Of a DNA stretch of 64,000 nucleotides, positions 1-8,772 are shown in pieces. Origin of the DNA: Enteractinococcus coprophilus (lineage in GTDB: Bacteria; Actinomycetota; Actinomycetes; Actinomycetales; Micrococcaceae). The notes under the pieces were generated by a model, which searched no databases, was not told the origin of the DNA, and saw nothing but the letters and a program-made list of their open reading frames with translations. The stretch is from positions 966,804 through 1,030,803 of the forward strand of contig NZ_VFOU01000001.1 of the NCBI RefSeq assembly GCF_006716305.1, written 5' to 3'. The translations under genes were made by a program, and so were the position numbers. Every line of letters begins with the position of its first letter. Positions within the stretch are counted from its first letter, which is position 1.

Positions 1-974
1 ATCAAGAAATAGCGCATCCAGGCTGAGGGCTTCAGTAACTGCAGAATCGACAGGGTTACGGTAGCCAAAAACAGTAGGAGGATCAGCCAGCCGCCCGAGG
101 CCACGTGCGAGGTCATTGCCCGAGCCATGCCGCCGACGCTGGGACCAAAAAAGAAACCGAACAGCGTCATAAAGGCTGCCCCACCGGTGATGAACAGGCC
201 CCAAGTTTTCGCGCTATTCAGATCGATCGGAGTGCGCTGCCGTGCACGCGGTTGGAACGCTTGCCCATAGGGCTGTTGCGGTCCAGTCGGTTGGCCGTAA
301 CCATAAGGCGGTTGCTGTGGCTGGTGTGGGTAGCCGTACGGTGGTTGGCCGTAGCCGGTCGAGGGCGGCGGGGATTGCTGCTGCGATTGGGACGCCGTCG
401 ACGAGCCGGTTCCGGGCCACCCCCAGAGCGGTTCACCGTATTGGGCCTGCTCAGAGGCAGCGCTCTGCTGGGCGGCATCCTGCGACTGCTCGGGGGTCGC
501 CGTTTCGGCGGACGCCGCTTCATCTGCATGGGTTGGACCAGTGGGCTCTGGCATTGCCCACGGGTGCTCGGCTTGGCGAGGTTCTTCCATAGCGGCCGCG
601 TCGTCGGTGTGGCCCGGCTCGGTCACACCGGGGTCTGCTTCGGCCTCATCATTGACCGGATCCGGTTCCGGGCCGTCAGCCTCGCCGTCGGTGGGGTCTA
701 GCGTTGAGGTATCCGCCTCGTCAGTTTCCACGGCTGCAAAAACCTTGGTCGCATCATCGTTGGAAGCAGCAGGTTCAACCGTCTGGGTGACCCCCGCCGG
801 AGCGGCCTGTTCTGCTTGACGATCCCGAATCCAACCGGCCAACCCTGGATACACATTTGGGTGGGCCAAAATATCGTCCCAGGCCTCGGGGTGGGTCTGG
901 GCGAGTTCTTGGAGTCGGTGCGGGGAAATGGCCGGATCGGTCAGGTCGACCGGATCCTGAGGGGATTGCGTCAT
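1..974 (-). CDS. Leucine-rich-variant domain membrane protein (3' end cut by window edge)
   Basis: An open frame without a stop runs from an ATG at 974 off the left edge, giving 324 visible residues. Residues about 8-55 (with motifs AWDDILAHPNVYP and GLAGWIRDRQ) look like the actinobacterial variant leucine-rich repeat domain often found at the N terminus of low-complexity membrane proteins. A long acidic, Ala/Glu-rich linker follows, then a Gln/Pro/Gly/Tyr-rich stretch at about 205-245 with PPYGY-type repeats, then hydrophobic segments at about 259-282 and 294-312. The probable topology is a cytoplasmic N-terminal half and a C-terminal membrane part that continues outside the window. It is transcribed divergently from the VanW gene. 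The function is unknown; the domain call rests on recalled family resemblance. Confidence 0.75.
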   Translation of the reverse strand, partial: MTQSPQDPVDLTDPAISPHRLQELAQTHPEAWDDILAHPNVYPGLAGWIRDRQAEQAAPAGVTQTVEPAASNDDATKVFAAVETDEADTSTLDPTDGEADGPEPDPVNDEAEADPGVTEPGHTDDAAAMEEPRQAEHPWAMPEPTGPTHADEAASAETATPEQSQDAAQQSAASEQAQYGEPLWGWPGTGSSTASQSQQQSPPPSTGYGQPPYGYPHQPQQPPYGYGQPTGPQQPYGQAFQPRARQRTPIDLNSAKTWGLFITGGAAFMTLFGFFFGPSVGGMARAMTSHVASGGWLILLLFLATVTLSILQLLKPSAWMRYFL

Positions 975-1230
975 GCTGCGGGGGTCCTTTGAGGGTCATC
1001 AAGGCGTGCCTGAGTTGTATTTCTTTACGGTGTCGCAGCGAACCTGGTGGGATGGAAACCTTCGACGCTGACACCGCATCCAAAGTCTAGCCGAGCACAA
1101 TAACGCGTCATACTGTAAGTAGTCACACACTTTAGGATAGATTTTGAGTCGCAACCGTGCGGATAACAGTTGCATATATTTGGGGGCGTCGCGAGGTGAA
1201 CTCCGCCGCCGTATTGTATGAGTAGAACAT

Positions 1231-3567
1231 ATGGCTGACGATAATAAACCACAGCATCTCGACCCATCGGACCACAGCGGTGACGAGACCACCACACACC
1301 ATCGAACCACCACCGATGAGACTCGGGCGCTGCCGGAAATTTCCGACGAGGGCACCGAGAGCGCCAACGCGCCCCTTGACGACGTCGCGTCCGATGCACA
1401 AGCTTCCCAGGACGCTGCACCGGATGAGGGCGCTGATGAACCTGTCGAGGACGCTCAGCCAGCCGAGACTGTGACCGAAGAGGTCGATCCCGAAACCCGC
1501 ATGCTGCAACAAATCGCGGCGTTGAAATCTGGTGACCAGATTGCCGACGACGCTGCTTCGGAAGAGTCCGGAGATGAGCGTTCGGCCGCAGATGCCGATT
1601 CGCCGGACATCGTGTCAGCGGATGCATCCGAGGACGACGCACAGGCTGAGGCGGTCCCGCACACCACGGTGTTCTATGATTCGCCAAGCAGCATCGAGGC
1701 GACCCAGCAGCCAGACCAGACCGAGACGATGCCGCCGATCGCGGTGGCTGCCGCGGGCGGATCGGCCGCCGGTCCCAACGAGCCAGCAGATACGGCCCGC
1801 AAGAAAAAACGCCGGTGGCCGTGGGTCCTGGTGGTTCTGATCGTGTTGCTTGGTGGCGGTTACGTGGCCGCCGCATTTGCGACCCAAGATGCCCTACCAG
1901 CCACCCTGACGGTAGAAGGAGTCGATGTGTCTGGGCTGTCGGCCGAAGATGCTGCTCCCAGGTTGGAAGAGGCCTTTGCCGAACGCGCACAGCGCGAGAT
2001 TTCCGTCGTCGTCCAAGACCACGAAGCCACTCTGATTCCCGCCGAATCCGGATATAGCTACGATGTCGAGGCAACTCTGGATGATCTGACAGCTCTGACG
2101 TTCAACCCGGTGGAACTGTGGGCCCGCCTGTTTGGGGAAGCTCATGTGCCCGCCAGCAAATCGGTGGACGAGGAAACCTCCTCGGAGACGATAGCCGGGC
2201 TGGCCGAGCAGCTGACCTTTGACCCGACTGAAGGATCGGTGGTCTACGAGGGTGCGGAACTGGACTATACCGAGCCGGTTGACGGGTTCACCGTGGACGA
2301 CGAAGCGCTGGCCGAGCTGGTGGCCGCCGAATGGTTGGGCGAGGAAACCGAACTGACCGCGCCCGGTGAAGTCGAAGATCCTGCGATCTCGGGCGAACAG
2401 TGGGAACAATTCGTTGCCGACACCGCTCAGCCGCTGGTTGAGGACAATTACACGGTGACCGCTGCTGACGCCACCACCGAGCTGACCCCGGCCCAACTGG
2501 GTGCAGCAGCCGAAGTCCGGGTGGAAGGTGCCGCTGAGGAAACCGCGGCCACCGACGGACAAGAGACATCTCAGGAGGCCGAGACGTCTGAGGCCACCGA
2601 GTCCGAGGATACGCAAGGTGTGCGCCCGGTGTTGATACTCGACGGCGAAGCACTGACCGACTCCCTGGCCGAAAATAATGCGGACTTTGAATCCACAAAC
2701 CAGGACGCGACCGTGCGCTTGGCCGGGAGCGCGGGTTCTGGTCGTCCGGAAGTCGTTCCTGGTTCCACCGGCCGCGGCGTGGACGATGAACAAGTCGTGG
2801 ATGAAATCCTGGCTGACCTGGCCGGGGAGCAGACCCGGTCCATCACCGTGGACTTACACGAGGTCAAACCGGAAGTCACCACCGAAGACGCCGAAGCCTG
2901 GGACGTCAACCACATCGAGGCCGAATATGCGACCCCCTACCCGCCCAATGACGGGCCACGCACCGCGAACCTGCGGATCGGTGCTGACCGGGTCAATGGA
3001 ACCGTGGTGATGCCCGGTGAAGAGTTCAACCTGGATGCCATCCTGGGCCCGATCACCGCGGCCAACGGCTACCACTCCTCAGGCGTAGTCGAATCCGGGG
3101 TCACCACCAACGCGATCGGCGGCGGGCTATCCCAGATTGCGACCATGGCCTATAACGCCGGCTTTTTGGGCGGCATGGAAATCGTCGAACACAAACCGCA
3201 CTCGCGCTGGTTCGACCGCTACCCGCAGGGCCGCGAATCCACCTACTGGGAAGGCCAGATCAACGTCCGGTGGAAAAATGACACCGATGCACCCGTCATT
3301 GTGGAAATGTGGTTAGCCAACAATCAGGTCCATACCCGGCTGTGGGGCTCGGACTACTACGACGTCTCCACGACCACATCGGAACCGTATAACCACACGG
3401 CATCTCCGACCATCCGCAATTCCGACTCGCAATGTGTTGCCGAACGCGGCGGTCGGGAAGGTTTCACCGTCGACGTCCACCGCACCAAGACCCCACCGGA
3501 TGGTTCACCGATCAAAGAATCCTGGCGCTGGGCCTACTCGGGCTGGCCAACTGTGATCTGTGAATAA
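1231..3567 (+). CDS. VanW family membrane-anchored cell-wall protein
   Basis: This 778-residue protein has an acidic, disordered N-terminal 190 residues, a Lys/Arg cluster (KKKRR, about 191) leading into one transmembrane segment (about 195-216), an extracellular region of the peptidoglycan-binding type (starting LPATLTVEGVDVSGLSAEDA) and a C-terminal VanW domain at about 578-715 (VMPGEEFNLDAILGP, GGGLSQIATMAYNAGF, INVRWKNDTDAPVIVE). VanW domains are common in Gram-positive envelope proteins and have no defined reaction; vancomycin resistance should not be assumed. The stop overlaps the start of the lytic transglycosylase gene by 8 bases, so the two are probably translated from one message and act together at the wall. 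Confidence 0.88.
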   Translation: MADDNKPQHLDPSDHSGDETTTHHRTTTDETRALPEISDEGTESANAPLDDVASDAQASQDAAPDEGADEPVEDAQPAETVTEEVDPETRMLQQIAALKSGDQIADDAASEESGDERSAADADSPDIVSADASEDDAQAEAVPHTTVFYDSPSSIEATQQPDQTETMPPIAVAAAGGSAAGPNEPADTARKKKRRWPWVLVVLIVLLGGGYVAAAFATQDALPATLTVEGVDVSGLSAEDAAPRLEEAFAERAQREISVVVQDHEATLIPAESGYSYDVEATLDDLTALTFNPVELWARLFGEAHVPASKSVDEETSSETIAGLAEQLTFDPTEGSVVYEGAELDYTEPVDGFTVDDEALAELVAAEWLGEETELTAPGEVEDPAISGEQWEQFVADTAQPLVEDNYTVTAADATTELTPAQLGAAAEVRVEGAAEETAATDGQETSQEAETSEATESEDTQGVRPVLILDGEALTDSLAENNADFESTNQDATVRLAGSAGSGRPEVVPGSTGRGVDDEQVVDEILADLAGEQTRSITVDLHEVKPEVTTEDAEAWDVNHIEAEYATPYPPNDGPRTANLRIGADRVNGTVVMPGEEFNLDAILGPITAANGYHSSGVVESGVTTNAIGGGLSQIATMAYNAGFLGGMEIVEHKPHSRWFDRYPQGRESTYWEGQINVRWKNDTDAPVIVEMWLANNQVHTRLWGSDYYDVSTTTSEPYNHTASPTIRNSDSQCVAERGGREGFTVDVHRTKTPPDGSPIKESWRWAYSGWPTVICE

Positions 3568-4330
3568 CTCACCGCGCCGCGGTCGTGCCCTGACCTGGGC
3601 GGTGGTGCTGTGTTGCGCGCTGGGGTTGCTTGCCGCCACCCCGGTGCTCGCGGCCTCCACCATCCTGCGCACCGAACTGCTGCCCCGCAGCTCGGTGCTG
3701 ACCGGTAACCCACTGCGCGATGCCACGGTCGCCGAAGCACCCCAGCTCCCCGCCGAGGTTGTCACCGGCCTGCGCCTAGACCCGGTCTGGATCCAGGACA
3801 CCGCCGCGGCCACCGGCATCTCGGAGCGCGCCCTGTCGGCGTACACTGCCGCGGCTCTGACGATCCAACATGAGCACCCCAACTGCAACATCGGCTGGAA
3901 CACCCTGGCGGCGATCGGGTATGTCGAAACCCGCCACGGCACCATCTACGGCTCGCACCTGAACGACGACGGCGTGGCCGTCCCGGCCATTACCGGTCCG
4001 GCGCTGGACGGCGAGCAGTTCAAAGGCATCCCCGATAGTGACAACGGCGAACTCGACGGCGACACCACCTGGGATCGGGCCGTCGGGCCGATGCAATTCA
4101 TCCCGCAAACCTGGGCCATCTACGGGCGCGATGGTAACGGCGATGGGATTGCCGACCCGCAACACATTGACGACGCCACACTGAGTGCTGCTGCCCTACT
4201 GTGCGCCAGGGGCGGGGATCTGACCGAGCAAACCAATTGGATCCGCGCCGTGCACGCCTATAACCAAAGCATTGAGTACAACCACCAGGTTGTGGACGCA
4301 GCCAATGCCTACGCGCGTGCCGCCCAGTAG
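3560..4330 (+). CDS. Secreted lytic murein transglycosylase (MltB-like fold)
   Basis: This 256-residue protein starts at a GTG inside the end of the VanW gene. An N-terminal hydrophobic stretch (about 9-32) acts as a signal peptide or anchor. The catalytic domain shows the lysozyme-like pattern: a probable catalytic Glu in AAIGYVETRHGTIYG, then GPMQFIPQTWAIYG and a later ALLCARGGDL helix, as in actinobacterial MltB/family-3-type lytic transglycosylases. It should cleave the MurNAc-GlcNAc bond of peptidoglycan outside the membrane. The sequence DRDGNGDGIADPQ-like DxDxDG pattern (GRDGNGDGIADP) could bind calcium. Translational coupling to the VanW protein suggests a shared role in wall remodelling. 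Confidence 0.85.
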   Translation: MNNSPRRGRALTWAVVLCCALGLLAATPVLAASTILRTELLPRSSVLTGNPLRDATVAEAPQLPAEVVTGLRLDPVWIQDTAAATGISERALSAYTAAALTIQHEHPNCNIGWNTLAAIGYVETRHGTIYGSHLNDDGVAVPAITGPALDGEQFKGIPDSDNGELDGDTTWDRAVGPMQFIPQTWAIYGRDGNGDGIADPQHIDDATLSAAALLCARGGDLTEQTNWIRAVHAYNQSIEYNHQVVDAANAYARAAQ

Positions 4331-4350
4331 TCTCGTGCTGACTTATCAGC

Positions 4351-5031
4351 CTATGACGACGTCGACACCGGGGTCACCCACACCGCATCGACTGCGGCCG
4401 GTCCCAGCGTGAGTTGAGCATCAGGTGCCACCAGGGTCACCGTGTCAGAAAACGGCGCACCCGCCGTCAGTTCCACCACGGTGCCGTGCGCGACGCCGTG
4501 GAAGGCAAAGTACTGCAGCAGCGCGGGATCGTCATCGGCAATGCGTTCGACCACCGCCGGCACACCCATGCCCAGTTTGGTCAGGGAGATGGCCGTTAAT
4601 TCCTGCATGCTGCCATCGGCTAACGGAATTGGATCGCCGTGGGGATCCCGCTGCGGAAAGCCCAAGTACTCATCAATCTTGTCGATCATAAAATCCGACA
4701 CGGCATGCTCTAACACCTCGGCTTCGTCGTGCACCTGATCCCAGGTATAGCCAAGTGCTTGGACTAAAAACGTTTCGATCAACCGGTGACGGCGGACCAT
4801 ATCCAGCGCGTGAGCTCGACCGATGTCGGTCAGCGTGATCGCGCTATAGGGTGCATGGTCGATCAATCCGGCCTCGCGCAGTCGCCGCAACGCATCCGAG
4901 GTTGTCGATAAAGTGACGCCAACCCGTTGGGCAATACTGGTGGCCGTGATCGGTTCATCGGACCACTCACCAGCCAGCCAGATGGCCTTCAAGTAGTCCT
5001 GTGTGGAATCCGAGAGTTGGTTGATCGTCAT
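4351..5031 (-). CDS. DtxR/MntR-family metal-dependent transcriptional regulator
   Basis: This 226-residue protein starts at the ATG at 5031 (MTINQLSDSTQDYLKAIW); the open frame extends upstream but only this start matches the family. The N-terminal winged helix (about 5-70) has the typical ATSIAQRVGVTLSTTSDALRRL helix-turn-helix. The dimerization and metal-binding region follows (RRHRLIETFLVQALGY, HDEAEVLEHAVSD, GFPQRDPHGDPIP), then a C-terminal SH3-like FeoA domain (about 150-222). Family members repress metal uptake genes when loaded with Fe2+ or Mn2+. Which metal this one senses cannot be told from the sequence. It is divergent from the YceI gene and shares a 213-base intergenic region with it. 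Confidence 0.9.
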   Translation of the reverse strand: MTINQLSDSTQDYLKAIWLAGEWSDEPITATSIAQRVGVTLSTTSDALRRLREAGLIDHAPYSAITLTDIGRAHALDMVRRHRLIETFLVQALGYTWDQVHDEAEVLEHAVSDFMIDKIDEYLGFPQRDPHGDPIPLADGSMQELTAISLTKLGMGVPAVVERIADDDPALLQYFAFHGVAHGTVVELTAGAPFSDTVTLVAPDAQLTLGPAAVDAVWVTPVSTSS

Positions 5032-5135
5032 AAATGTTAACGTACCAAGACCCTTGAGTTTCTGCGGAAACTTGAGGCTTTTTGCGTCACAAGCCCACCC
5101 GTTTGACGCCCAGGTGGGGCGGTGTGTTGGACAAG

Positions 5136-5159
5136 GTATTTCAAATCTGGAATACTTTT
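5136..5159. promoter_or_regulatory. Imperfect palindrome between dtxR-like and yceI-like genes
   Basis: GTATT and AATAC arms separated by 10 bases, extended by AAG/TTT flanks, form an imperfect inverted repeat in the divergent intergenic region, about 90 bases before the yceI start. Its size would suit a dimeric regulator such as the neighbouring DtxR-type protein. It does not match the classical iron box I know, so the link is only suggested by position. Confidence 0.25.
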
Positions 5160-5244
5160 CTCGTGGAAGACGTTCTATGCAACAGCCGGTCTTCACCAGA
5201 GCTTGTGTCAAGACCACAACCCAAACTTTTTGGAGGAATACTTT

Positions 5245-5787
5245 ATGACTACTTTGACCCCAGGTAAATGGACACTCGACGCCTCGCACTCGGAAGCCAT
5301 GTTCAGTGTTCGTCACGCCGGAATCTCCCGCGTTCGCGGTACATTCGAAGACTTCTCCGGTAGCGCTGAGTTCACCGAAAACCTCAACGGCTCGGTCATC
5401 AACGCTGAAGTCCAGACCGCATCGGTCAACACCCGCAACGAAGGCCGCGACGAGCACCTGCGCTCTGCCGATTTCTTTGACGCCGAAAACCACCCGGTCC
5501 TGAAATTCGAATCGCTGAAAGTCACCGACTTTGACGGTGAAGACTTCAAACTGCACGGCAACTTGACCCTTCGCGGTGTCACCAAAGAAGTTGAATTCAA
5601 AGGCGAATTCGGTGGCCAGACCGTCGACGCATTCGGTGCAACCCGCGCAGGCTTCGAAGCCGAAACCGAAATCTCTCGTGAAGAATTCGGCTTGACCTGG
5701 AACGCTGCTCTTGAAGCCGGTGGTTTCCTGGTGTCCGACAAGGTCCGCATCACCCTGGACGTTTCCTTCACCAAAGACGAAGAGTAA
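5245..5787 (+). CDS. YceI family protein
   Basis: This 180-residue protein starts at the ATG at 5245, six bases after a clear TGGAGGA ribosome binding site; the frame is open further upstream but lacks support there. It shows the YceI lipocalin-like barrel signature: GKWTLDASHSEAMFSVRHAG, NTRNEGRDEHLRSADFFDAENHP, LTLRGVTKEVEFKGEF and the closing strand VRITLDVSF. The family binds amphiphilic or polyisoprenoid molecules. No signal peptide is present, so it should be cytoplasmic, as is common in actinobacteria. A strong terminator follows 18 bases after the stop, so it is probably monocistronic. Confidence 0.92.
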   Translation: MTTLTPGKWTLDASHSEAMFSVRHAGISRVRGTFEDFSGSAEFTENLNGSVINAEVQTASVNTRNEGRDEHLRSADFFDAENHPVLKFESLKVTDFDGEDFKLHGNLTLRGVTKEVEFKGEFGGQTVDAFGATRAGFEAETEISREEFGLTWNAALEAGGFLVSDKVRITLDVSFTKDEE

Positions 5788-5805
5788 ACCCTAGCTTTCA
5801 GCGCT

Positions 5806-5843
5806 GCCCGGTGATCCGTTTCGGATCGCCGGGCGGCGTTTTT
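5806..5843 (+). terminator. Rho-independent terminator after yceI-like gene
   Basis: A 13-pair stem (GCCCGGTGATCCG at 5806-5818 with CGGATCGCCGGGC at 5822-5834, one G-U pair), a 3-base loop and GGCG followed by five T. It lies just before the next gene on the same strand. Confidence 0.9.
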
Positions 5844-5860
5844 GCGTTAAAGTGAACACC

Positions 5861-6523
5861 ATGACCGATCAGGCCGTCGAAACACTGTTTCTTTCCACTA
5901 TCCCGGGCGCCACGCCCTCCAAATGGGTCCACCGCTTCAAAGCGCGCGGCTCCGACGTCACACTGGTGACCCAAGACGAACAGTCTCAGACCTTATTTTT
6001 ACAGCCGCATGACCCGCCGCGTTATCTGCCGCAGCTGGGCTATCTGCGTTGGCGAGCCGATCAAACCTGGCAGGAACTCGTTGCAGCTGACGGTCTGGAT
6101 CCAGACGACATCCACCTGGTGCGGCTCTACGAAGAGCACCCGGTCATCATGGTGTCCAAAGACCACCTACTGGCCGCTTGGACCGACGAGGACGGTGACG
6201 TCGGTCCCGAGGATCTGGAAGGCGAAACCTTCTGGAACCCGGCCGACTACGCCTCCGAGCCAGTCGATGATCCGCTGGATGCGCCCGAAGAAGTGGCTGC
6301 GGGGGAGCGGATGGCCATTCAACTGGTCGCTACCGGTTCCGGTTACACACTGCTACCGGCATCGGTGGCGCGCATGTTTGGGCAAAAAGACGTCCTCGTG
6401 TTGCCGACAAACATCCACCCCGGCTGGGAAGTTGGCCTTGCCTGGCGCAGAGCTGCCGACTCCGACATGATTCAAGATTTTATTGGCGTGACCAAGGGCC
6501 GTCGACCGCGTTCCAGCAGATAG
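5861..6523 (+). CDS. LysR-type substrate-binding domain protein without DNA-binding domain
   Basis: This 220-residue protein resembles only the C-terminal effector-binding domain of LysR regulators (TIPGATPSKWVHRFKARG, IHLVRLYEEHPVIMVSKDH, VATGSGYTLLPASVARMF, VGLAWRRAADSD). The N-terminal helix-turn-helix is missing and the upstream DNA is the yceI terminator, so this is not a fresh truncation within the window. I recall similar stand-alone proteins in actinobacteria (ending IGVVRGR...SSR, here IGVTKGRRPRSSR). A small-molecule-binding role is likely but the ligand is unknown. A GTG nine bases upstream (5852) is an equally possible start; neither has a clear ribosome binding site. Confidence 0.75.
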   Translation: MTDQAVETLFLSTIPGATPSKWVHRFKARGSDVTLVTQDEQSQTLFLQPHDPPRYLPQLGYLRWRADQTWQELVAADGLDPDDIHLVRLYEEHPVIMVSKDHLLAAWTDEDGDVGPEDLEGETFWNPADYASEPVDDPLDAPEEVAAGERMAIQLVATGSGYTLLPASVARMFGQKDVLVLPTNIHPGWEVGLAWRRAADSDMIQDFIGVTKGRRPRSSR

Positions 6524-6536
6524 CCAGCGCTGAGAC

Positions 6537-7322
6537 TTATGCTCTGTCCAAGCCCGGCGTCGTAAGACCAAGAGTGATGAACTCACCAGAGGAGTCGCTG
6601 GTTTTGATGCCAACGATCCCCGGCCTATCACTTGGCACGACCTCGATGGCACCGCTTGACCACGCGTAGATCATTCCGCGCTGGCTCTCGCGCGGTTGGC
6701 CCTGCAAAATAGTCCCGAATAGGGTGTGCGACTTTTCCAGGTCCGCTGACTTCAATACCGTCGGCCCGATGTGCTGTGTGTGGCCCGGCTGAGTCTCCCA
6801 GATGTTCGTCCACCAGTCATGGTTTCTCGCCCCGTGAATATGCGGCATAGCTTGCACATCACGCTCATAGCTGGTGAGTAACTGCTGCGCTGATAGATAC
6901 TGACGATCGGAACTGGCCAGTTGGATAATGGTTCGATGTGTGGCATCAGGGCGGATAAACGCTTCCTGCCATGCGGGGTGGTCGTAGTGCTCATCGACGA
7001 CGCCGAAGCCATGCTCGCGTACGGCAACAACGACGTCGCGAAGATTTTGCACGGAAAAGGTGAGATGATGCGGACTCTCGCCACGTTTATCCAGGTAGTG
7101 ACTTAGGAAACCGTCTCCGGTCGGCTCGATCAATTCAACTTTCGTCCCGTGGGCTTCTGATCCGATGTACATCATGAGGTATCGGAATGCGTCCAGGGAT
7201 TCACCGGTGATGGGTGTCGCCCCAAAGTCCTGGCGAAGCTGGCGTGCGCTGGCCAATGCGTCGTGGACGGCGAACGACGTATGATCAAAATCGATGTGGG
7301 GTTGCTGGGCTTGAGACGTCAT
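6537..7322 (-). CDS. VOC (glyoxalase/dioxygenase superfamily) protein
   Basis: This 261-residue protein has two tandem VOC-type halves. The first (about 8-135) is the clearer one, with HIDFDHTSFAVHD, GTKVELIEP and SPHHLTFSVQNL supplying plausible metal-binding His and Glu, as in methylmalonyl-CoA-epimerase-like proteins. The second half (about 150-255) contains GPTVLKSADLEKSHTLFG and ends with FITLGLTTPG. The substrate is unknown. It starts at the ATG at 7322, only seven bases after the uracil permease stop, so the two are co-transcribed; this hints at a role linked to nucleobase or aromatic metabolism, but that is inference. Confidence 0.75.
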   Translation of the reverse strand: MTSQAQQPHIDFDHTSFAVHDALASARQLRQDFGATPITGESLDAFRYLMMYIGSEAHGTKVELIEPTGDGFLSHYLDKRGESPHHLTFSVQNLRDVVVAVREHGFGVVDEHYDHPAWQEAFIRPDATHRTIIQLASSDRQYLSAQQLLTSYERDVQAMPHIHGARNHDWWTNIWETQPGHTQHIGPTVLKSADLEKSHTLFGTILQGQPRESQRGMIYAWSSGAIEVVPSDRPGIVGIKTSDSSGEFITLGLTTPGLDRA

Positions 7323-7329
7323 GACTGCC

Positions 7330-8664
7330 TCAGGCCAGGCGGCCGGGCTCGATGGGTGCTGGTTCATCGTCTTGGCGGTCGATCGGTTCGGTATCGCGCC
7401 AGCGAGCGATGGCCCACATGATGTGATAGATCCCCAGCACCGCAATGGTTCCCAGAGCGATGCCGCCGAACTGCATGCCACCGACTTCAATGACCGGATC
7501 GGCGATGGCGATAATCAGGCCGGCCCCGGCGGCCATGAGGTTGATGGTGTTAGAGAAATCGACCTTGTTATTGACCCAGATGCGGGCACCCATGATCCCG
7601 ATCATCCCGTAGAGAATGATGCCGGCTCCGGCGGCAACGCCCATCGGAATGGTGGCAATCAGTGCACCAAATTTCGGGAAGAATGCCAGGCACATCGCGA
7701 CAATGCCGGCGACCCAGTAGGCGGCGGTTGAATAAATGCGCGATGAGGCCATAACCCCAATGTTCTCGGCATAGGTCGTCGTCCCAACACCACCGCCGGC
7801 ACCCGAGAGCATGGTGGCGACGCCGTCGGCAATAATGGCTCGGCCGTTGTGCGGGTCAAGATCCGTGCGGGTCATCAGGCCCACGGTTCGCACATGGCCG
7901 ATGTTTTCAGCGACTAGTACGAACACGACCGGCAGGAATAAAAACATTACGTCGAGGCGGAACTCGGGCGTGTGGAAGGCCGGCAGCCCGATCCAGGCGG
8001 CGTCGGCCACCGGTTGAAAGTCAATCTCATCCTGGGCCAGGGCCAGCAGATAGCCGACGATGATCCCAATCAAAATGGACAACCTTCCAAGGAAGCCTCG
8101 GAAGAGCACCGCGGCGATGATCACGGCCGCCGTCGTCCCAAAGGTAGTAAGTGGTACTTCTTGCATCCCGTCGGTGGTGGCCCCGGCCAGGTTCAGCCCG
8201 ATCAGCGCGAGAATCGTACCCATCACGGCCGGTGGCATGACCGCGTGAATCCAACCGGTCCCCGCCCGGTGGACGATGAACCCGATGATGACCAGTGCCA
8301 CGCCGGTGACGAGGATCCCACCGGAGGCTGCGGCCATGGAATGCATCGACGTTGCCGCGGTGAGCGGGGCAATGAACGCGAACGAGGAGCCGAGGTAGCT
8401 GGGCACTTTGCCCTGGGTGATCACCAGAAACAGCAGGGTACCGATCCCCGAGAAGAACAGTGCCGCCGTCGGAGGGAAACCGGTTAGCGCCGGCACTAGC
8501 ACGGTTGCCCCAAACATCGCCATGACGTGTTGTAGGCCAATGCCGATGGTCTGCGGGGCTGCCATCCGTTCATCAGGCTTGACGACTTGGCCTGGGGTAA
8601 TCGTTTTGCCATCACCGTGGATGTCCCAGGTCAGGCCGAAGCGTTTACGGAATGATGCTGCCAC
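7330..8664 (-). CDS. Uracil/xanthine permease, NCS2 family (UraA-like)
   Basis: This 444-residue protein starts at a GTG at 8664 preceded by GAGGAG; the frame stays open further upstream without a better start. It has the NCS2 layout of about 12-14 membrane segments, with the family patterns GLQHVMAMFGATVLVPALTG near the N terminus, YLGSSFAFI, LVAENIGHV and the region ENIGVMASSRIYST that carries substrate-contact positions in UraA. The product imports a nucleobase, most likely uracil, with protons across the cell membrane. The C terminus is short and charged. It leads a two-gene operon with the VOC protein and is divergent from a HAD phosphatase gene. Confidence 0.9.
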   Translation of the reverse strand: MAASFRKRFGLTWDIHGDGKTITPGQVVKPDERMAAPQTIGIGLQHVMAMFGATVLVPALTGFPPTAALFFSGIGTLLFLVITQGKVPSYLGSSFAFIAPLTAATSMHSMAAASGGILVTGVALVIIGFIVHRAGTGWIHAVMPPAVMGTILALIGLNLAGATTDGMQEVPLTTFGTTAAVIIAAVLFRGFLGRLSILIGIIVGYLLALAQDEIDFQPVADAAWIGLPAFHTPEFRLDVMFLFLPVVFVLVAENIGHVRTVGLMTRTDLDPHNGRAIIADGVATMLSGAGGGVGTTTYAENIGVMASSRIYSTAAYWVAGIVAMCLAFFPKFGALIATIPMGVAAGAGIILYGMIGIMGARIWVNNKVDFSNTINLMAAGAGLIIAIADPVIEVGGMQFGGIALGTIAVLGIYHIMWAIARWRDTEPIDRQDDEPAPIEPGRLA

Positions 8665-8772
8665 GGCAGGCTCCTCTATGCGCGGTATTCGTTGCCAGCA
8701 AGACTTTACCAATTTACCCCGCCTGCAGCACCAATTCGCGCTACCATTCAGGAATAAGGAAAGGAACCCTGC

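Noticed and set aside
1025..2793. Long minus-strand frames (349 and 299 codons) opposite the VanW gene
   Set aside because: They are shadow frames caused by GC-rich codon bias; composition is Arg/Pro/Gly-rich and no motif appears, while the plus strand encodes a clear VanW protein.
1231..3567. Vancomycin resistance gene
   Set aside because: The VanW domain is widespread in Gram-positive envelope proteins and no vanHAX-type genes are present.
7972..8487. 171-codon plus-strand frame opposite the uracil permease
   Set aside because: Low-complexity Arg/Gly/Asp content and full overlap with a well-conserved transporter gene.
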